Shown: piece by piece, positions 52,347 through 61,551 of the stretch
How the letters are laid out: each line of letters opens with the position of its first letter
Numbering within the stretch: the first letter of the stretch is position 1
Assembly (NCBI RefSeq): GCF_016862515.1
Contig: NZ_BONC01000008.1
Span: forward strand, 62,001-126,000
DNA length: 64,000 nt
Direction of reading: 5' to 3'
From: Asanoa iriomotensis
GTDB taxonomy: Bacteria > Actinomycetota > Actinomycetes > Mycobacteriales > Micromonosporaceae
The notes under the pieces: generated by a model
The model's input: the letters and a program-made list of their open reading frames with translations, nothing else
Told to the model about the DNA's origin: nothing
The model's database searches: none
Made by a program: the position numbers and the translations under genes

Positions 52347-54425
52347 TTGCGCAAGAAGCTTGCCCTGGCCGTCGCACCGCTGCTCGCGGTAGCCGGCGGC
52401 GCCATCTCGTGGTCGCCGGCCACGGCCGCGCCACCCGGCGGCCCGCCCGCCGACAGCAACTTCCAGAAGGTCACCCTCAACGACTTTCCCGGCGAGCCGA
52501 TGAGCCTCGCCGTCCTCCCGGACAACCGCGTGCTGCACACGGCCCGCACCGGCGAGGTGCGCATCCACGACCCGAAGTCGGGCCTCAACATCCTCGCCGC
52601 CGACGTGCCCGTCTACGAGCACGACGAAGAGGGTCTGCAGGGCGTCGCGATCGACCCCGACTTCGCCCGCAACAAGTGGGTCTACCTCTACTACTCCCCC
52701 GTGCTGAACACGCCGACCGACGACCCGGCGACGCCGGACGTCAACGAGGGCGACGCGCCGACCACGGGCACCGCGGCCGACTTCGCGCCGTTCAAGGGCC
52801 ACCTCCAGCTTTCCCGGTTCAAGCTGGAAGGCAACAGGCTCAACCTCGGCACCGAGCAGAAGATCATCCAGGTCGCCACCGACCGCGGCATCTGCTGCCA
52901 CGTCGGCGGTCAGATCGACTTCGACAGCAAGGGCAACCTCTATCTGTCCACAGGGGATGACACCAACCCGTTCGAGTCCGACGGGTACGTGCCGATCGAC
53001 GAGCGGGCCGACCGCAACCCCGCCTTCGACGCCCAGCGGACGTCGGCCAACACCAACGACCTGCGCGGCAAGGTGCTGCGGATCAAGGTGAAGTCGACCG
53101 GCGGCTATACGATCCCGTCCGGCAACCTGTTCAAGCCGGGCACGGCTGAGACGCGTCCCGAGATCTACGCGATGGGCCTGCGCAACGCGTTCCGGTTCGC
53201 GGTCGACAAGCGCACCGACGACGTCTACGTGGGCGACTACTCGCCGGACGCGGGCGAGGCCGACCCGGCGCGCGGCCCGGCCGGCCAGGGTCGCTGGATG
53301 CGCATCGACAAGCCGGCGAACTACGGCTGGCCGTACTGCGCGACACCGGACCTGCCCTATGTGGACTACGACTTCGCCACGGGCGCGTCCGGCGCGCCGT
53401 TCAACTGCAAGCGGCCCGTCAACGAGTCGCCGCACAACACGGGGCTGACCCAGCTGCCCGCTGTCGAGAAGCCCGAGGTGGCCTACTCGTACGGCCCGTC
53501 GGCCGCGTTCCCCGGCCTGGGCGAGGGTGGCATCGGCCCGATGGGCGGTCCGGCGTACGAGTACGACAAGCGCAGCAAGTCGCGGGTCAAGTGGCCCGAG
53601 TACTACGACGGCGTGCCGCTGTTCTACGAGTGGACCCGTGACTACATCAAGGAGTTCCGCCTCGACAAGCGCGGCAACGTCGCCGACATCCGGCCGGTGC
53701 TGCCGTCGTTCGCGGTGGACAACCCGATGGACATGGAGTTCGGCCCCGACGGCGCGCTCTACGTCCTGGAATACGGCGACGGCTTCTTCTCGGAGAACCC
53801 CGACGCCCAGCTGGCCCGGTTCGACTTCGTGCGCGGCAACCGCACGCCGATCCCGGTGATCAGCGCCGACCCGCTGGCTGGCGACGCACCGCTGACCGTG
53901 CAGTTCTCCAGCGCCGGCACCGTCGACCCCGACGGCGACGCGCTGCGGTACGCGTGGGACTTCGACGCCGACGGCACGGTCGACTCGCGGGCGGCGAACC
54001 CGACCTACACGTACACCGCGAACGGCGTCTACCGCCCGACGCTGAACGTCACCGACAGCACCGGCCGCTCCGCGTCCGCGGAGATCCCGTCGTTCGTCGT
54101 CGGGCCGCGGGCACCCTCGATCGAGCTGACCCAGCCCGTCGCGGGCCAGCCGTTCGCGTTCGGCGACACCGTCTCCTTCCAGGTGAACGTCGTCGACAAC
54201 GACCCCGTCGACTGCTCGCAGGTGACCGTCAACTACATCCTCGGTCACGACGAGCACGGCCACCCGATCACCGCGGCGACGGGTTGCAGCGGCACGATCA
54301 CGACCTCGGCGCCCGGTCACGGCTCGGGCGACAACCTGAGCGGCGTGTTCGTGGCCACCTACACCGACCCCGACGGCCTGACCGCCACCGACCAGGTCGT
54401 CCTGACCCCCAGCACAACCCCGTAA
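52347..54425 (+). CDS. Secreted PQQ-type sugar dehydrogenase with PKD domain
   Basis: 692 residues. TTG 52347 is the likely start: AGGAGG is seven bases upstream and a signal peptide then follows (MRKKLALAVAPLLAVAGGAI, cleavage near ATAA). The six-bladed propeller of soluble glucose/sorbosone dehydrogenases spans about 35-480 (YEHDEEGLQGVAIDPDFARN, CCHVGGQIDFDSKGNLYLST, ETRPEIYAMGLRNAFRF). A PKD domain (DGDALRYAWDFDADGTVDSR) and a beta-sandwich follow. Oxidises an extracellular sugar if PQQ is supplied; some homologues lack a cofactor. Confidence 0.9.
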   Translation: MRKKLALAVAPLLAVAGGAISWSPATAAPPGGPPADSNFQKVTLNDFPGEPMSLAVLPDNRVLHTARTGEVRIHDPKSGLNILAADVPVYEHDEEGLQGVAIDPDFARNKWVYLYYSPVLNTPTDDPATPDVNEGDAPTTGTAADFAPFKGHLQLSRFKLEGNRLNLGTEQKIIQVATDRGICCHVGGQIDFDSKGNLYLSTGDDTNPFESDGYVPIDERADRNPAFDAQRTSANTNDLRGKVLRIKVKSTGGYTIPSGNLFKPGTAETRPEIYAMGLRNAFRFAVDKRTDDVYVGDYSPDAGEADPARGPAGQGRWMRIDKPANYGWPYCATPDLPYVDYDFATGASGAPFNCKRPVNESPHNTGLTQLPAVEKPEVAYSYGPSAAFPGLGEGGIGPMGGPAYEYDKRSKSRVKWPEYYDGVPLFYEWTRDYIKEFRLDKRGNVADIRPVLPSFAVDNPMDMEFGPDGALYVLEYGDGFFSENPDAQLARFDFVRGNRTPIPVISADPLAGDAPLTVQFSSAGTVDPDGDALRYAWDFDADGTVDSRAANPTYTYTANGVYRPTLNVTDSTGRSASAEIPSFVVGPRAPSIELTQPVAGQPFAFGDTVSFQVNVVDNDPVDCSQVTVNYILGHDEHGHPITAATGCSGTITTSAPGHGSGDNLSGVFVATYTDPDGLTATDQVVLTPSTTP

Positions 54426-54467
54426 CGGGCATGGGCCGGGTGGTCCGGATAGGGCACACTGCGTTTC

Positions 54468-56111
54468 GTGGAACAGCCCTTCCGGACCACCCTGGCCCAG
54501 CTCCTCAAGGCCCGGTTCCCCATCGTGGCGATCGAGTCCCACGAGGAGCTGCGGGTGCTCTTCGAGGTGCGCGCGGTCGCCGGCGACGCCGACCTCGTGC
54601 GCACGCCGCGGCCGGTGTGGACCTGGTCGCTGACCGACGGGCTGCGCCGCGACGACGGCGAGGAGCAGGGCCGCACCAAGGACCCGGCCGACGCGCTCGA
54701 CGCCCTGCTGCGGTTGCAGCAGCCGGTGGTCGCGGTCTTCCGTGACCTCCATCCGTCGCTCGGTGGCGCGGGCCAGCCCGGCGACGCGGCGGTCATCCGC
54801 CGGCTCCGCGACGTGGCGACCGCGTTCCGCTCCGGCGCCGTCCCCCGCAGCCTCGTCCTGGTCTCACCCGTCAGCCGGGTGCCGGTCGAGCTGGAGAAGG
54901 ACATCACCGTCATCGACTTCCCGCTGCCGGCCGAGTTCGAGATCCGCGGGGTCCTCGAGGGCATGCTGCGCGCCAACGCCGCCTCGCCCCGGCTGCGGAT
55001 CGACCTCGACGACGACGGGCGCGAACGGTTCGCCAAGGCCGCGCTCGGCCTGACCCTGCACGAGGCGGAGAACGCGTTCGCCCGCGCGATGGTCAACGAC
55101 GGCGTCCTCGACCTCGCCGACCTGCCCGTCATCCTGGAGGAGAAGCGGCAGACCGTACGCAAGGCCGGGTTGCTCGAGTTCATCGAGACCGGCCCCCGCC
55201 TGTCCGACATCGGCGGTCTGGAAAACCTGAAGCGCTGGCTCGGCCGCCGCGAGGGAGCCTGGCTGGCCGACGCCGCCGACTACGGGCTGCCCGCGCCGCG
55301 CGGCGTGCTGATCACCGGCGTCCCCGGCTGCGGCAAGTCGCTGACCGCCAAGGCCGTCGCCGCCGCGTGGGGCATCCCGCTGCTGCGCCTCGACATCGGC
55401 CGGGTGTTCGCCGGCCTCGTCGGGTCCAGCGAGCACAACATGCGCGCCGCGATCCGCACCGCCGAGGCCGTCGCGCCGTGCGTGCTCTGGATCGACGAGA
55501 TCGAGAAGGGCTTCGCCGCCACGGGCGCCAACGACTCCGGCACCTCGTCGCGCGTGTTCGGCTCGTTCCTGACCTGGCTGCAGGAGAAGAGCCGGCCGGT
55601 GTTCGTCATCGCCACCGCCAACGAGATCGAGAGCCTGCCGCCGGAGCTGCTCCGCAAGGGCCGCTTCGACGAGGTGTTCTTCGTCGACCTGCCGACCCGG
55701 GCGGAGCGGGGCGCGATCTGGTCGGTGCACCTGGGGCGCTGGCTGCGCCATCCGCGGGTCGGCGGCGCTCTCACGGCCGACCACGCGGTGCTGACCGAGC
55801 TGACCACGCTGAGCGAGGGTTACTCGGGTGCGGAGATCGAGCATGCGCTGATCGCCGGGGTCTACGACGCGTTCGCCGAGCGCCGGCCGCTGCGCCATGA
55901 CGACGTGGTGCGGGCCCTGGTCAACATGGTGCCGTTGAGCGTCACCCAGGCCGAGCGGATCGCGGCCGTACGCGCCTGGGCCGACGCCCGCGCGGTCGCC
56001 GCGACCGCCGCCGAGGACTGGGATCTCGGCACGCCGGTGGCCCCCACGCAGCCTCGGCCGGACGGCGGAGGCCCGCACCGGCCACACGGCGGACGCCCCG
56101 TTGAGTTCTAA
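54468..56111 (+). CDS. Ycf46-like AAA+ ATPase
   Basis: 547 residues. An N-terminal domain of about 230 residues ([20 protein letters not shown] ... [20 protein letters not shown]) and a C-terminal AAA+ domain: Walker A GVPGCGKS (284-291), Walker [10 protein letters not shown] (Asp343-Glu344), sensor-1 region [12 protein letters not shown] and arginine-finger region [14 protein letters not shown]. This order is that of Ycf46 proteins of plastids and cyanobacteria. Start GTG 54468 with a -10-like CACACT 7 bases before it. First gene of a five-gene operon; remodelling activity likely, target unknown. Confidence 0.87.
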   Translation: MEQPFRTTLAQLLKARFPIVAIESHEELRVLFEVRAVAGDADLVRTPRPVWTWSLTDGLRRDDGEEQGRTKDPADALDALLRLQQPVVAVFRDLHPSLGGAGQPGDAAVIRRLRDVATAFRSGAVPRSLVLVSPVSRVPVELEKDITVIDFPLPAEFEIRGVLEGMLRANAASPRLRIDLDDDGRERFAKAALGLTLHEAENAFARAMVNDGVLDLADLPVILEEKRQTVRKAGLLEFIETGPRLSDIGGLENLKRWLGRREGAWLADAADYGLPAPRGVLITGVPGCGKSLTAKAVAAAWGIPLLRLDIGRVFAGLVGSSEHNMRAAIRTAEAVAPCVLWIDEIEKGFAATGANDSGTSSRVFGSFLTWLQEKSRPVFVIATANEIESLPPELLRKGRFDEVFFVDLPTRAERGAIWSVHLGRWLRHPRVGGALTADHAVLTELTTLSEGYSGAEIEHALIAGVYDAFAERRPLRHDDVVRALVNMVPLSVTQAERIAAVRAWADARAVAATAAEDWDLGTPVAPTQPRPDGGGPHRPHGGRPVEF

Positions 56112-56138
56112 TGTGGGCATCGACGGCGGGAGGATCCG

Positions 56139-56594
56139 ATGAGCGTTTCCCTCCTTCTGGTCCCGGTGGCGCTGGCCGCCGCCGCGGCCATCCAGGCGCG
56201 CGCGTCCGGCGGTGAGGCCAAGGGCACCATCTGCACCGTGTCGACCCGGATGCGCGACAGCGCCCTGCTCGCCACCGCGCTGCGGGAGACCGGTGCCGTG
56301 GTCACCGCCGCCACCGACGTGGTCGACGCGGCCTGGCAGGGCGTCGAGGGGCGGTTCACCCGCGGCGCCGACGGCGTCTGGACCGCGCATTTCCGCGGCG
56401 ACGTCGACGAGACGCGGGCGGTGGAGATCGTCCAGCGGCTCGACGCCGCCTACGGCCGGCAGGTGCAGGCCGCGGTGCTCGACCGGCTGCGTGACCGGGC
56501 GCCGGCGGCCGGGCTGCGCCTCGAGTCCGAGACGGTGACCGACGACGCCGCCGTCCGGCTGGTCTTCGCGGTCGAGCGGCAGGAGCGGGCATGA
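56139..56594 (+). CDS. Ycf35-like (DUF1257) protein
   Basis: 151 residues. After a hydrophobic start (SVSLLLVPVALAAAAAIQAR) the protein shows STRMRDSALLATALRETGAV, a WTAHFRGD strand pair and AYGRQVQAAVLDRLRDRAPA with a closing DAAVRLVF. This resembles the DUF1257 layout (sTRMrD...L...L...G, YarqkV...l...Gf...IrLV). Assignment by pattern only. GGGAGG precedes ATG 56139; stop overlaps the next start. Confidence 0.68.
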   Translation: MSVSLLLVPVALAAAAAIQARASGGEAKGTICTVSTRMRDSALLATALRETGAVVTAATDVVDAAWQGVEGRFTRGADGVWTAHFRGDVDETRAVEIVQRLDAAYGRQVQAAVLDRLRDRAPAAGLRLESETVTDDAAVRLVFAVERQERA

Positions 56595-56803
56595 GCGCAC
56601 AGATCACGGTGGTGGTGGCCGCCGACGGCACGGTCCACGCCGAGACGCACGGGTTGCCCGGCCCGGCCTGCCTCGACTACATCGCGGTGCTCGAGGACCT
56701 GCTCGACGCGACCACCGTGTCCAGCGCCTACACGGCCGACTTCCACCACGCGCGCAGCACGGTCGAGGCGGCAGAAGTGGTGCGCGATGTCGACCGGCGC
56801 TGA
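56591..56803 (+). CDS. DUF2997-like small protein
   Basis: 70 residues: ITVVVAADGTVHAETHGLPG, then PACLDYIAVLEDLLDATTV and AYTADFHHA. This is the DUF2997 pattern (strand, DG.v..Et.G..G..C......le..lG......t.ef), a family usually encoded beside Ycf46 and DUF1257 proteins. One conserved Cys. Its start overlaps the Ycf35-like stop and its end overlaps the next gene by 17 bases. Confidence 0.72.
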   Translation: MSAQITVVVAADGTVHAETHGLPGPACLDYIAVLEDLLDATTVSSAYTADFHHARSTVEAAEVVRDVDRR

Positions 56804-57449
56804 CCCGGCACACGGCTTCTGGTGGCGGATCACCCACAGTCTCTGGCTGCTGTTCCCGATCCTCGGGTTCGGCTGCGGCGGGGCGGGCGCGCTCATCTTC
56901 TTCGGCTTCCTGCTGCACCGCCGGTCGACCTGGATCAGCGGGATCGTCTACCTGGCCCTGTCGATACCCGCGTTCGTCGTCGTGGGCGAGTCACCGACGG
57001 AAAGCACGTCGAGTGATTGGGCCGTCAGCGTGCTGATGGCGGTCTGGGTCGTCACCATCGTGCACGCCTTCACCGTCAACATCGCGTGGCTGCGCCGGCA
57101 GCGGGGGTACGACGCACCCTGGCCGTCCGCACCGGCGGCGCCGCTGGTGCCCCCGCCCGGCTACGCCGCCGCACCCACCGGCCCGGTCGACGTCAACTCG
57201 GCCGGCGCAGAGGATCTCGCCGCGCTGCCACACTTCGGCCACGCGCGGGCGGTGCGGGCCATCGCCGAGCGGGACCGCCTCGGCGGCTTCGCCGACGTGT
57301 TCGAGTTCAGCAACACGCTGGAGCTGCAGCCGCACGAGTTCGTGCGGATCTTCCCGCTGGTCGTCGCGAACCCGATCGCGCCGCCGGCCCCGGCCCCGCA
57401 GCCGCCGCCAGGCCCGGTCGGGCAGCCCGGCCGCATCGTCGATGTCTGA
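56787..57449 (+). CDS. Membrane protein with helix-hairpin-helix domain
   Basis: 220 residues. Three to four membrane helices (about 18-44, 50-67, 78-102), a Pro-rich linker, a helix-hairpin-helix-like domain (about 134-190: PVDVNSAGAEDLAALPHFGH, ARAVRAIAERDRLGGFADVF) as in ComEA-type proteins, and a Pro-rich tail. HhH domains bind DNA non-specifically or act as protein adaptors. Its position makes it the membrane anchor of the putative complex. Confidence 0.8.
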   Translation: MSTGADPAHGFWWRITHSLWLLFPILGFGCGGAGALIFFGFLLHRRSTWISGIVYLALSIPAFVVVGESPTESTSSDWAVSVLMAVWVVTIVHAFTVNIAWLRRQRGYDAPWPSAPAAPLVPPPGYAAAPTGPVDVNSAGAEDLAALPHFGHARAVRAIAERDRLGGFADVFEFSNTLELQPHEFVRIFPLVVANPIAPPAPAPQPPPGPVGQPGRIVDV

Positions 57450-58074
57450 GCCGGCCGTCACCGTCGCCCGCTACCTGGCGACCACGACGGCCGAAGGCCC
57501 CGGCACGCGCACCGCGGTCTGGGTGCAGGGCTGCACGATCCGCTGCGCGGGTTGTTTCAACCCCGACCTGTTCCCCACCGAGGGCGGCACCCGCTGGTCA
57601 TCCGCGGAGTTGGCCGCGCGCGTGCTGACCGAGCCCGCCACGGGCCTCACGCTGCTCGGCGGCGAGCCGTTCGACCAGGCCGACGGGCTGGCCGAGGTGG
57701 CCCGCCGGGTCCGTGCCGGCGGGCGCTCGGTGCTCACCTTCTCGGGTTACACCCACGCCGCCCTGCGCCGCGCCGCGGCGGCGGGCCGCCCGGGCGTCGC
57801 CGACCTGCTCGCCGCGACCGACCTGCTGATCGCGGGCCCGTTCCTGCGCGACCGGGTCGACCACGACCGCCCGTGGGCCGGCTCGACCAACCAGGAGTTC
57901 GTCCTGCTCAGCGACCGCTTCCCGGACCTGGTCGACTGGCGGCGCGGCGCCGTCGACCGGATCCAGATCGACGTCGACCGGTCCGGCACCGTCGCCGTGA
58001 ACGGCTGGCTCGACACCGACCGCCTCGACGCGCTGCTTGCTGATCTCCAAAGAATTAACTCTGGACTTATATAA
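57442..58074 (+). CDS. Radical-SAM activase-like [4Fe-4S] protein
   Basis: 210 residues. Cys31, Cys35 and Cys38 form the CX3CX2C cluster motif (GCTIRCAGC); GGEPF (residues about 73-77) and [11 protein letters not shown] follow as in NrdG/PflA-type activating enzymes. The partial barrel matches NrdG length. No glycyl-radical enzyme gene is present in the window, so its target could be one of the operon proteins or a protein elsewhere. Overlaps the previous gene by 8 bases; the last codons are unusually AT-rich. Confidence 0.88.
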   Translation: MSEPAVTVARYLATTTAEGPGTRTAVWVQGCTIRCAGCFNPDLFPTEGGTRWSSAELAARVLTEPATGLTLLGGEPFDQADGLAEVARRVRAGGRSVLTFSGYTHAALRRAAAAGRPGVADLLAATDLLIAGPFLRDRVDHDRPWAGSTNQEFVLLSDRFPDLVDWRRGAVDRIQIDVDRSGTVAVNGWLDTDRLDALLADLQRINSGLI

Positions 58075-58144
58075 GCGGCTACTGCCAGACTGTTGGCGGC
58101 ACCAGGCGGGCGCCCGCTCGCCGCCGACGGAAGGGACGAGCCGC

Positions 58145-58768
58145 ATGTTCGACATCGCCAACCACCTCAAGGCGATCCACCGTGAGGTCGGGACCGGCCC
58201 GGCCGAGGGCGGTGGCGAGGAGGTCCGCGTGGTGCTCCGCCGGACCTACGCGGCCCCGGTCGCCGACGTCTGGGACGCCATCACCGACCCGGACCGGGTC
58301 AAGCGCTGGTTCTTCCCGCTCACCGGCGACCTCAAGCCCGGCGGCACGTTCCAGCTCGAGGGCAACGCCGGCGGCGAGATCCGCCGCTGCGAGCCGCCGC
58401 GGCGCCTCACGATCACCTTCGGCGGCCCGACCAGCGTCGTCGACCTGCACCTCTCCCCCGGCTCCGCCGACGACACCGAGCTCGAGTTCACCCACACGGT
58501 GCCGATCGAGATGGCCGGCAGCGGCGCCGGCGCGCTGTTCGTCGGCCCGGGCTGGGACGGCGCGCTGCTCGGCCTGGCGCTGTTCCTGGCCGGCGAACAG
58601 ATCGGCGACCCGATGGCGGCGGCCAACTCCCCGGAGGTCCGGGAGTTCTCCCGAGGCTCGATCGACGAGTGGGTGGCCGTGGTCGAGGCGTCGGGCACCG
58701 CCACCGCCGAGGAGACCGACCAGGGCAGGCAGATGGCGCTCGCGCAGTTCGCGCCCGGCGAGTCATAA
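58145..58768 (+). CDS. SRPBCC-family protein (AHA1-like)
   Basis: 207 residues. START/AHA1-type helix-grip fold: [45 protein letters not shown] and [20 protein letters not shown]. Binds hydrophobic ligands or acts as a stress-type protein; specific role unknown. ATG 58145 chosen at the family start. The gap before it (58075-58144) begins in an AT-rich stretch (TTATATAAG at 58067) that may serve as a promoter. Confidence 0.88.
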   Translation: MFDIANHLKAIHREVGTGPAEGGGEEVRVVLRRTYAAPVADVWDAITDPDRVKRWFFPLTGDLKPGGTFQLEGNAGGEIRRCEPPRRLTITFGGPTSVVDLHLSPGSADDTELEFTHTVPIEMAGSGAGALFVGPGWDGALLGLALFLAGEQIGDPMAAANSPEVREFSRGSIDEWVAVVEASGTATAEETDQGRQMALAQFAPGES

Positions 58769-58805
58769 CGTCCGATTCGCACCCATCAGGGGTTACGGTC
58801 GGCGG

Positions 58806-59264
58806 GTGACCGACCGACCACCACTGCCGCCGTTCGACCGGCCGTCCGCGCTGGCGAAGGTGCAGGCCGCCGAGGATGCGTGGAACACCTGCGATCCGGA
58901 GCGCGTCGCACTGGCGTACACGATGGACTCGGTGTGGCGGAACCGTGACCAGTTCTTCGTCGGGCGTCCCGCGATCGTCGAGTTCCTGCAGGACAAGTGG
59001 TCCCGCGAGATGGACTACGCGCTGCGCAAGAACCTGTGGGCGTTCACCGACGACCGGATCGCGGTCCGCTTCCAGTACGAGTCGCACGACGGCACCGGCC
59101 AGTGGTGGCGCAGCTACGGCAACGAGCTGTGGGAGTTCGACGAACACGGCCTGATGCGCCGCCGGGAGGCGAGCATCAACGACGTCCGCATCGACGAATC
59201 GCAGCGCCGCATCTTCGGCCCGCGCCCGAAGGACGCGACCGAACCGGACCTGCCGAGCTTCTGA
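58806..59264 (+). CDS. NTF2-like protein (DUF1348)
   Basis: 152 residues. Cone-shaped SnoaL/NTF2 fold: [53 protein letters not shown] and [20 protein letters not shown] are classic DUF1348. Start GTG 58806, six bases after a TACGGT -10-like box. Function unknown. Confidence 0.9.
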   Translation: MTDRPPLPPFDRPSALAKVQAAEDAWNTCDPERVALAYTMDSVWRNRDQFFVGRPAIVEFLQDKWSREMDYALRKNLWAFTDDRIAVRFQYESHDGTGQWWRSYGNELWEFDEHGLMRRREASINDVRIDESQRRIFGPRPKDATEPDLPSF

Positions 59265-59267
59265 CCG

Positions 59268-59298
59268 TTGACCTCAAGCCGGGTTGAGGTCGCAGACT
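59268..59298 (+). promoter_or_regulatory. SoxR/MerR-type promoter
   Basis: TTGACC (59268-59273) and CAGACT (59293-59298) are separated by 19 bases, the stretched spacer of MerR-family promoters. The spacer region holds the inverted repeat GACCTCAA (59270-59277) / TTGAGGTC (59284-59291), the half-site of SoxR boxes. Transcription would start at the ATG at 59306. Confidence 0.72.
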
Positions 59299-59305
59299 GG
59301 CGCCC

Positions 59306-60205
59306 ATGCGTGCAGCGGCGTTCACGTCACCCGGTGGTCCCGACGTCCTCCACCTCATGGAGGTGCCCGACCCGGTTCCGGCGGACGGTCAGGTGCTGAT
59401 CCGGGTACGCGCGGCCGGTGTGCAGCCCTACGACTGCGCGGTCCGGGCGGGCTGGCTGCCGGCCGGTGTCCCGCCGACGTTCCCGCGCGTCCCGGGCAAC
59501 GAGTTCGCCGGCGTCGTGACGGGGGACGCCGGCGGCCTCGCTGACGGCACCGAGGTGCTCGGCTTCGGCCAGCTCGGCGCGTACGCGGAACTGCTCGCGG
59601 TCCCGGCCGACCACGTCGTCCCGAAGCCGGCCGGGATGCCCTGGGCGGTCGCCGGCGGCTTCTCGGCCGGCGCGCAGACGGCGCACATCGCGCTCGGGGA
59701 GCTCGCGCCGGCACCGGGCGAGACGCTGCTCGTGCACGGCGCCGCGGGCGCGGTCGGCACGGTCGCGGTGCAGCTCGCGGCGGCAGCCGGTGCGACGGTG
59801 ATCGCCACCGCCCGCCCGGAGAACCACCCCTACCTGCGCGAGCTCGGCGCGATCCCGGTCGCCTACGGCCCGGGCCTGGCCGACCGGGTGCGCGCGGCCG
59901 CACCCGGCGGCGTCGACGCGGCCCTCGACGGCGCGGGCGGCGACGCCCTCGACGTCTCCCTGGACCTGGTCGAGGACCGCGACCGGATCCTGACCCTGGT
60001 CGACCACGCCCGCGCCGCCGACCTGGGCGTCCGGGTCACGCCGAACGCACGCTCGGCCGCCCGCCTGGCCACGCTGGTCGACCGCTACGACCACGGCGAC
60101 CTGCGGATCCACGTCCGGCGGACCTACCCGCTGGCCGAGGCCGCGGGCGCACACCGCGAGGTCGGGACGGGCCACGGGCGGGGCAAGGTCGTGATTACCG
60201 TCTAG
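59306..60205 (+). CDS. NADPH-dependent quinone oxidoreductase (zeta-crystallin type)
   Basis: 299 residues, medium-chain dehydrogenase without zinc ligands. N-terminal GroES-like domain (VRAAGVQPYDCAVRAGWLPA, FPRVPGNEFAGVV) and NADPH fold (LLVHGAAGAVGTVAVQLAAA). Reduces quinones, giving protection against redox-active compounds. SoxR-type promoter immediately upstream; no soxR gene in this window. Confidence 0.92.
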   Translation: MRAAAFTSPGGPDVLHLMEVPDPVPADGQVLIRVRAAGVQPYDCAVRAGWLPAGVPPTFPRVPGNEFAGVVTGDAGGLADGTEVLGFGQLGAYAELLAVPADHVVPKPAGMPWAVAGGFSAGAQTAHIALGELAPAPGETLLVHGAAGAVGTVAVQLAAAAGATVIATARPENHPYLRELGAIPVAYGPGLADRVRAAAPGGVDAALDGAGGDALDVSLDLVEDRDRILTLVDHARAADLGVRVTPNARSAARLATLVDRYDHGDLRIHVRRTYPLAEAAGAHREVGTGHGRGKVVITV

Positions 60206-60209
60206 AGCC

Positions 60210-60590
60210 ATGATTGGACGTCTGCACCACACGATCCTCGACTGCCCTGATCCGGCCGCTCTCGCCCGGTTCTACAGCGTGCTGCTCGGGCTGCCGATCA
60301 CGTACCGTGACGACGACTTCGTGGTCGTCTCCACCACCGACCGCGCCTCCGGCCTCGCGTTCCAGCGGGCGCCGGACCACCGCCCGCCGACCTGGCCGGA
60401 TCCGGCCGTGCCACAGCAGATCCATTTCGACGTGATGGTCGACGACCCGGTCGCCGCCGGAGCCGCGGTGCTGGCGCTCGGCGCTCGCAAGCTCGCGGGG
60501 GACGGCGTCTACGCCGACCCGGCCGGGCACCCGTTCTGCCTGATCCCACTCCCGAGCTGGGCCGACCCGGTCCGTGCTGAAATGGGATGA
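60210..60590 (+). CDS. VOC-family (glyoxalase/bleomycin-resistance) protein
   Basis: 126 residues, one VOC module pair: LHHTILDCPDPAALARFYSV, LPITYRDDDFVVVSTTDRAS, IHFDVMVDDPVAAGAAVLAL and AGHPFCLIPLP. Metal ligands would be the His in LHHTILD, a middle His and the Glu/His near PAGHPFC. Four bases follow the oxidoreductase stop, so it may share the SoxR-type control. Its stop overlaps the AraC start. Confidence 0.9.
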   Translation: MIGRLHHTILDCPDPAALARFYSVLLGLPITYRDDDFVVVSTTDRASGLAFQRAPDHRPPTWPDPAVPQQIHFDVMVDDPVAAGAAVLALGARKLAGDGVYADPAGHPFCLIPLPSWADPVRAEMG

Positions 60591-61462
60591 TGCGTTTGGA
60601 CGAGCTACGGGCCCTGCTCGCGCGGCACGCGCGGCCGGACATGACGACGGACGTCGACGGTGTGCTGATCTCGAAGGTCGACCGGGAGCTGCCCCCGTCG
60701 CCCTCGATGTCCGGCACCGTGCTCGCGCTGATCGCACAGGGCGCCAAACGCCTCTCCCTGGGCGACCGGGTCTACGAGTACCGCGCCGGGCAATACCTCG
60801 TGGCCTCCGTCGACCTGCCGGTGACCGGGCATTTCGTCGACGCCAGCGTGGACCGGCCCGCGCTCGGGTTCGGGCTCGTGCTGCGCCCCGACGACATCGC
60901 CGAGCTGCTGCTGGGCGCCGGGCCCGCCGAGGTGCCCGCGGCCGCGCCGCCCGGGATCGCGGTCAGCGACGCGCCGGACGAGCTGCTCGACGCCGTCGTC
61001 CGCCTGCTCCGGCTGCTCGACCGGCCGCGCGACCGGGCCGTACTGGCACCGCTGGTGATCCGCGAGATCCTCTGGCGGCTCGTCACCGGCGAGCAGGGCG
61101 GGCTGGTGCGCCAACTCGGCCTGCCCGACAGCGGGCTGCGGCACGTCGCGCGGGCGGTGCGCTGGATCCGCGACAACTACGCGGAGCCGTTCCGGGTCGA
61201 GGACCTGGCCCGGCTCGCGGGGATGAGCGTCTCCGCGTTCCACCGCAACTTCCAGACGACCACGGCGATGAGCCCGATCCAGTTCCAGAAGCGGATCCGG
61301 CTGCAGCAGGCGCGGCTGCTCCTGGCCGCCAACCCGGGTGACGTCGCCCGGGTCGGCCACGAGGTCGGGTACGACAGCCCGTCGCAGTTCAGCCGCGAGT
61401 ACCGGCGCGAGTTCGGCGCGCCGCCCAGCCGGGACGCCGCCCTCGCCCTCGCGCTCCCGTAG
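60587..61462 (+). CDS. AraC-family transcriptional regulator
   Basis: 291 residues. N-terminal AraC_N cupin-like domain (ISKVDRELPPSPSMSGTVLA ... RAGQYLVASVDLPVTGHFVD) and C-terminal double helix-turn-helix (YAEPFRVEDLARLAGMSVSA, FHRNFQTTTAMSPIQFQKRI, RLQQARLLL, VGYDSPSQFSREYRREFG). ATG 60587 (a second ATG follows). Genes of this type commonly activate a neighbouring oxidoreductase, here probably the aldo/keto reductase after an 89-base gap. Confidence 0.92.
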   Translation: MMRLDELRALLARHARPDMTTDVDGVLISKVDRELPPSPSMSGTVLALIAQGAKRLSLGDRVYEYRAGQYLVASVDLPVTGHFVDASVDRPALGFGLVLRPDDIAELLLGAGPAEVPAAAPPGIAVSDAPDELLDAVVRLLRLLDRPRDRAVLAPLVIREILWRLVTGEQGGLVRQLGLPDSGLRHVARAVRWIRDNYAEPFRVEDLARLAGMSVSAFHRNFQTTTAMSPIQFQKRIRLQQARLLLAANPGDVARVGHEVGYDSPSQFSREYRREFGAPPSRDAALALALP

Positions 61463-61551
61463 CCGGGCAGGCTGAGCCGCTGGAGAGGATCAGGCAATAG
61501 CCCGCGCGGATCGGTCTACCAGCGGCGGCGGCACGCGCGTTCGATGAAGAC

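Noticed and set aside
58066-58075. TATATAAG as a proven promoter for the SRPBCC gene
   Set aside because: No -35 hexamer at suitable distance; kept only as a remark in the gene entry.
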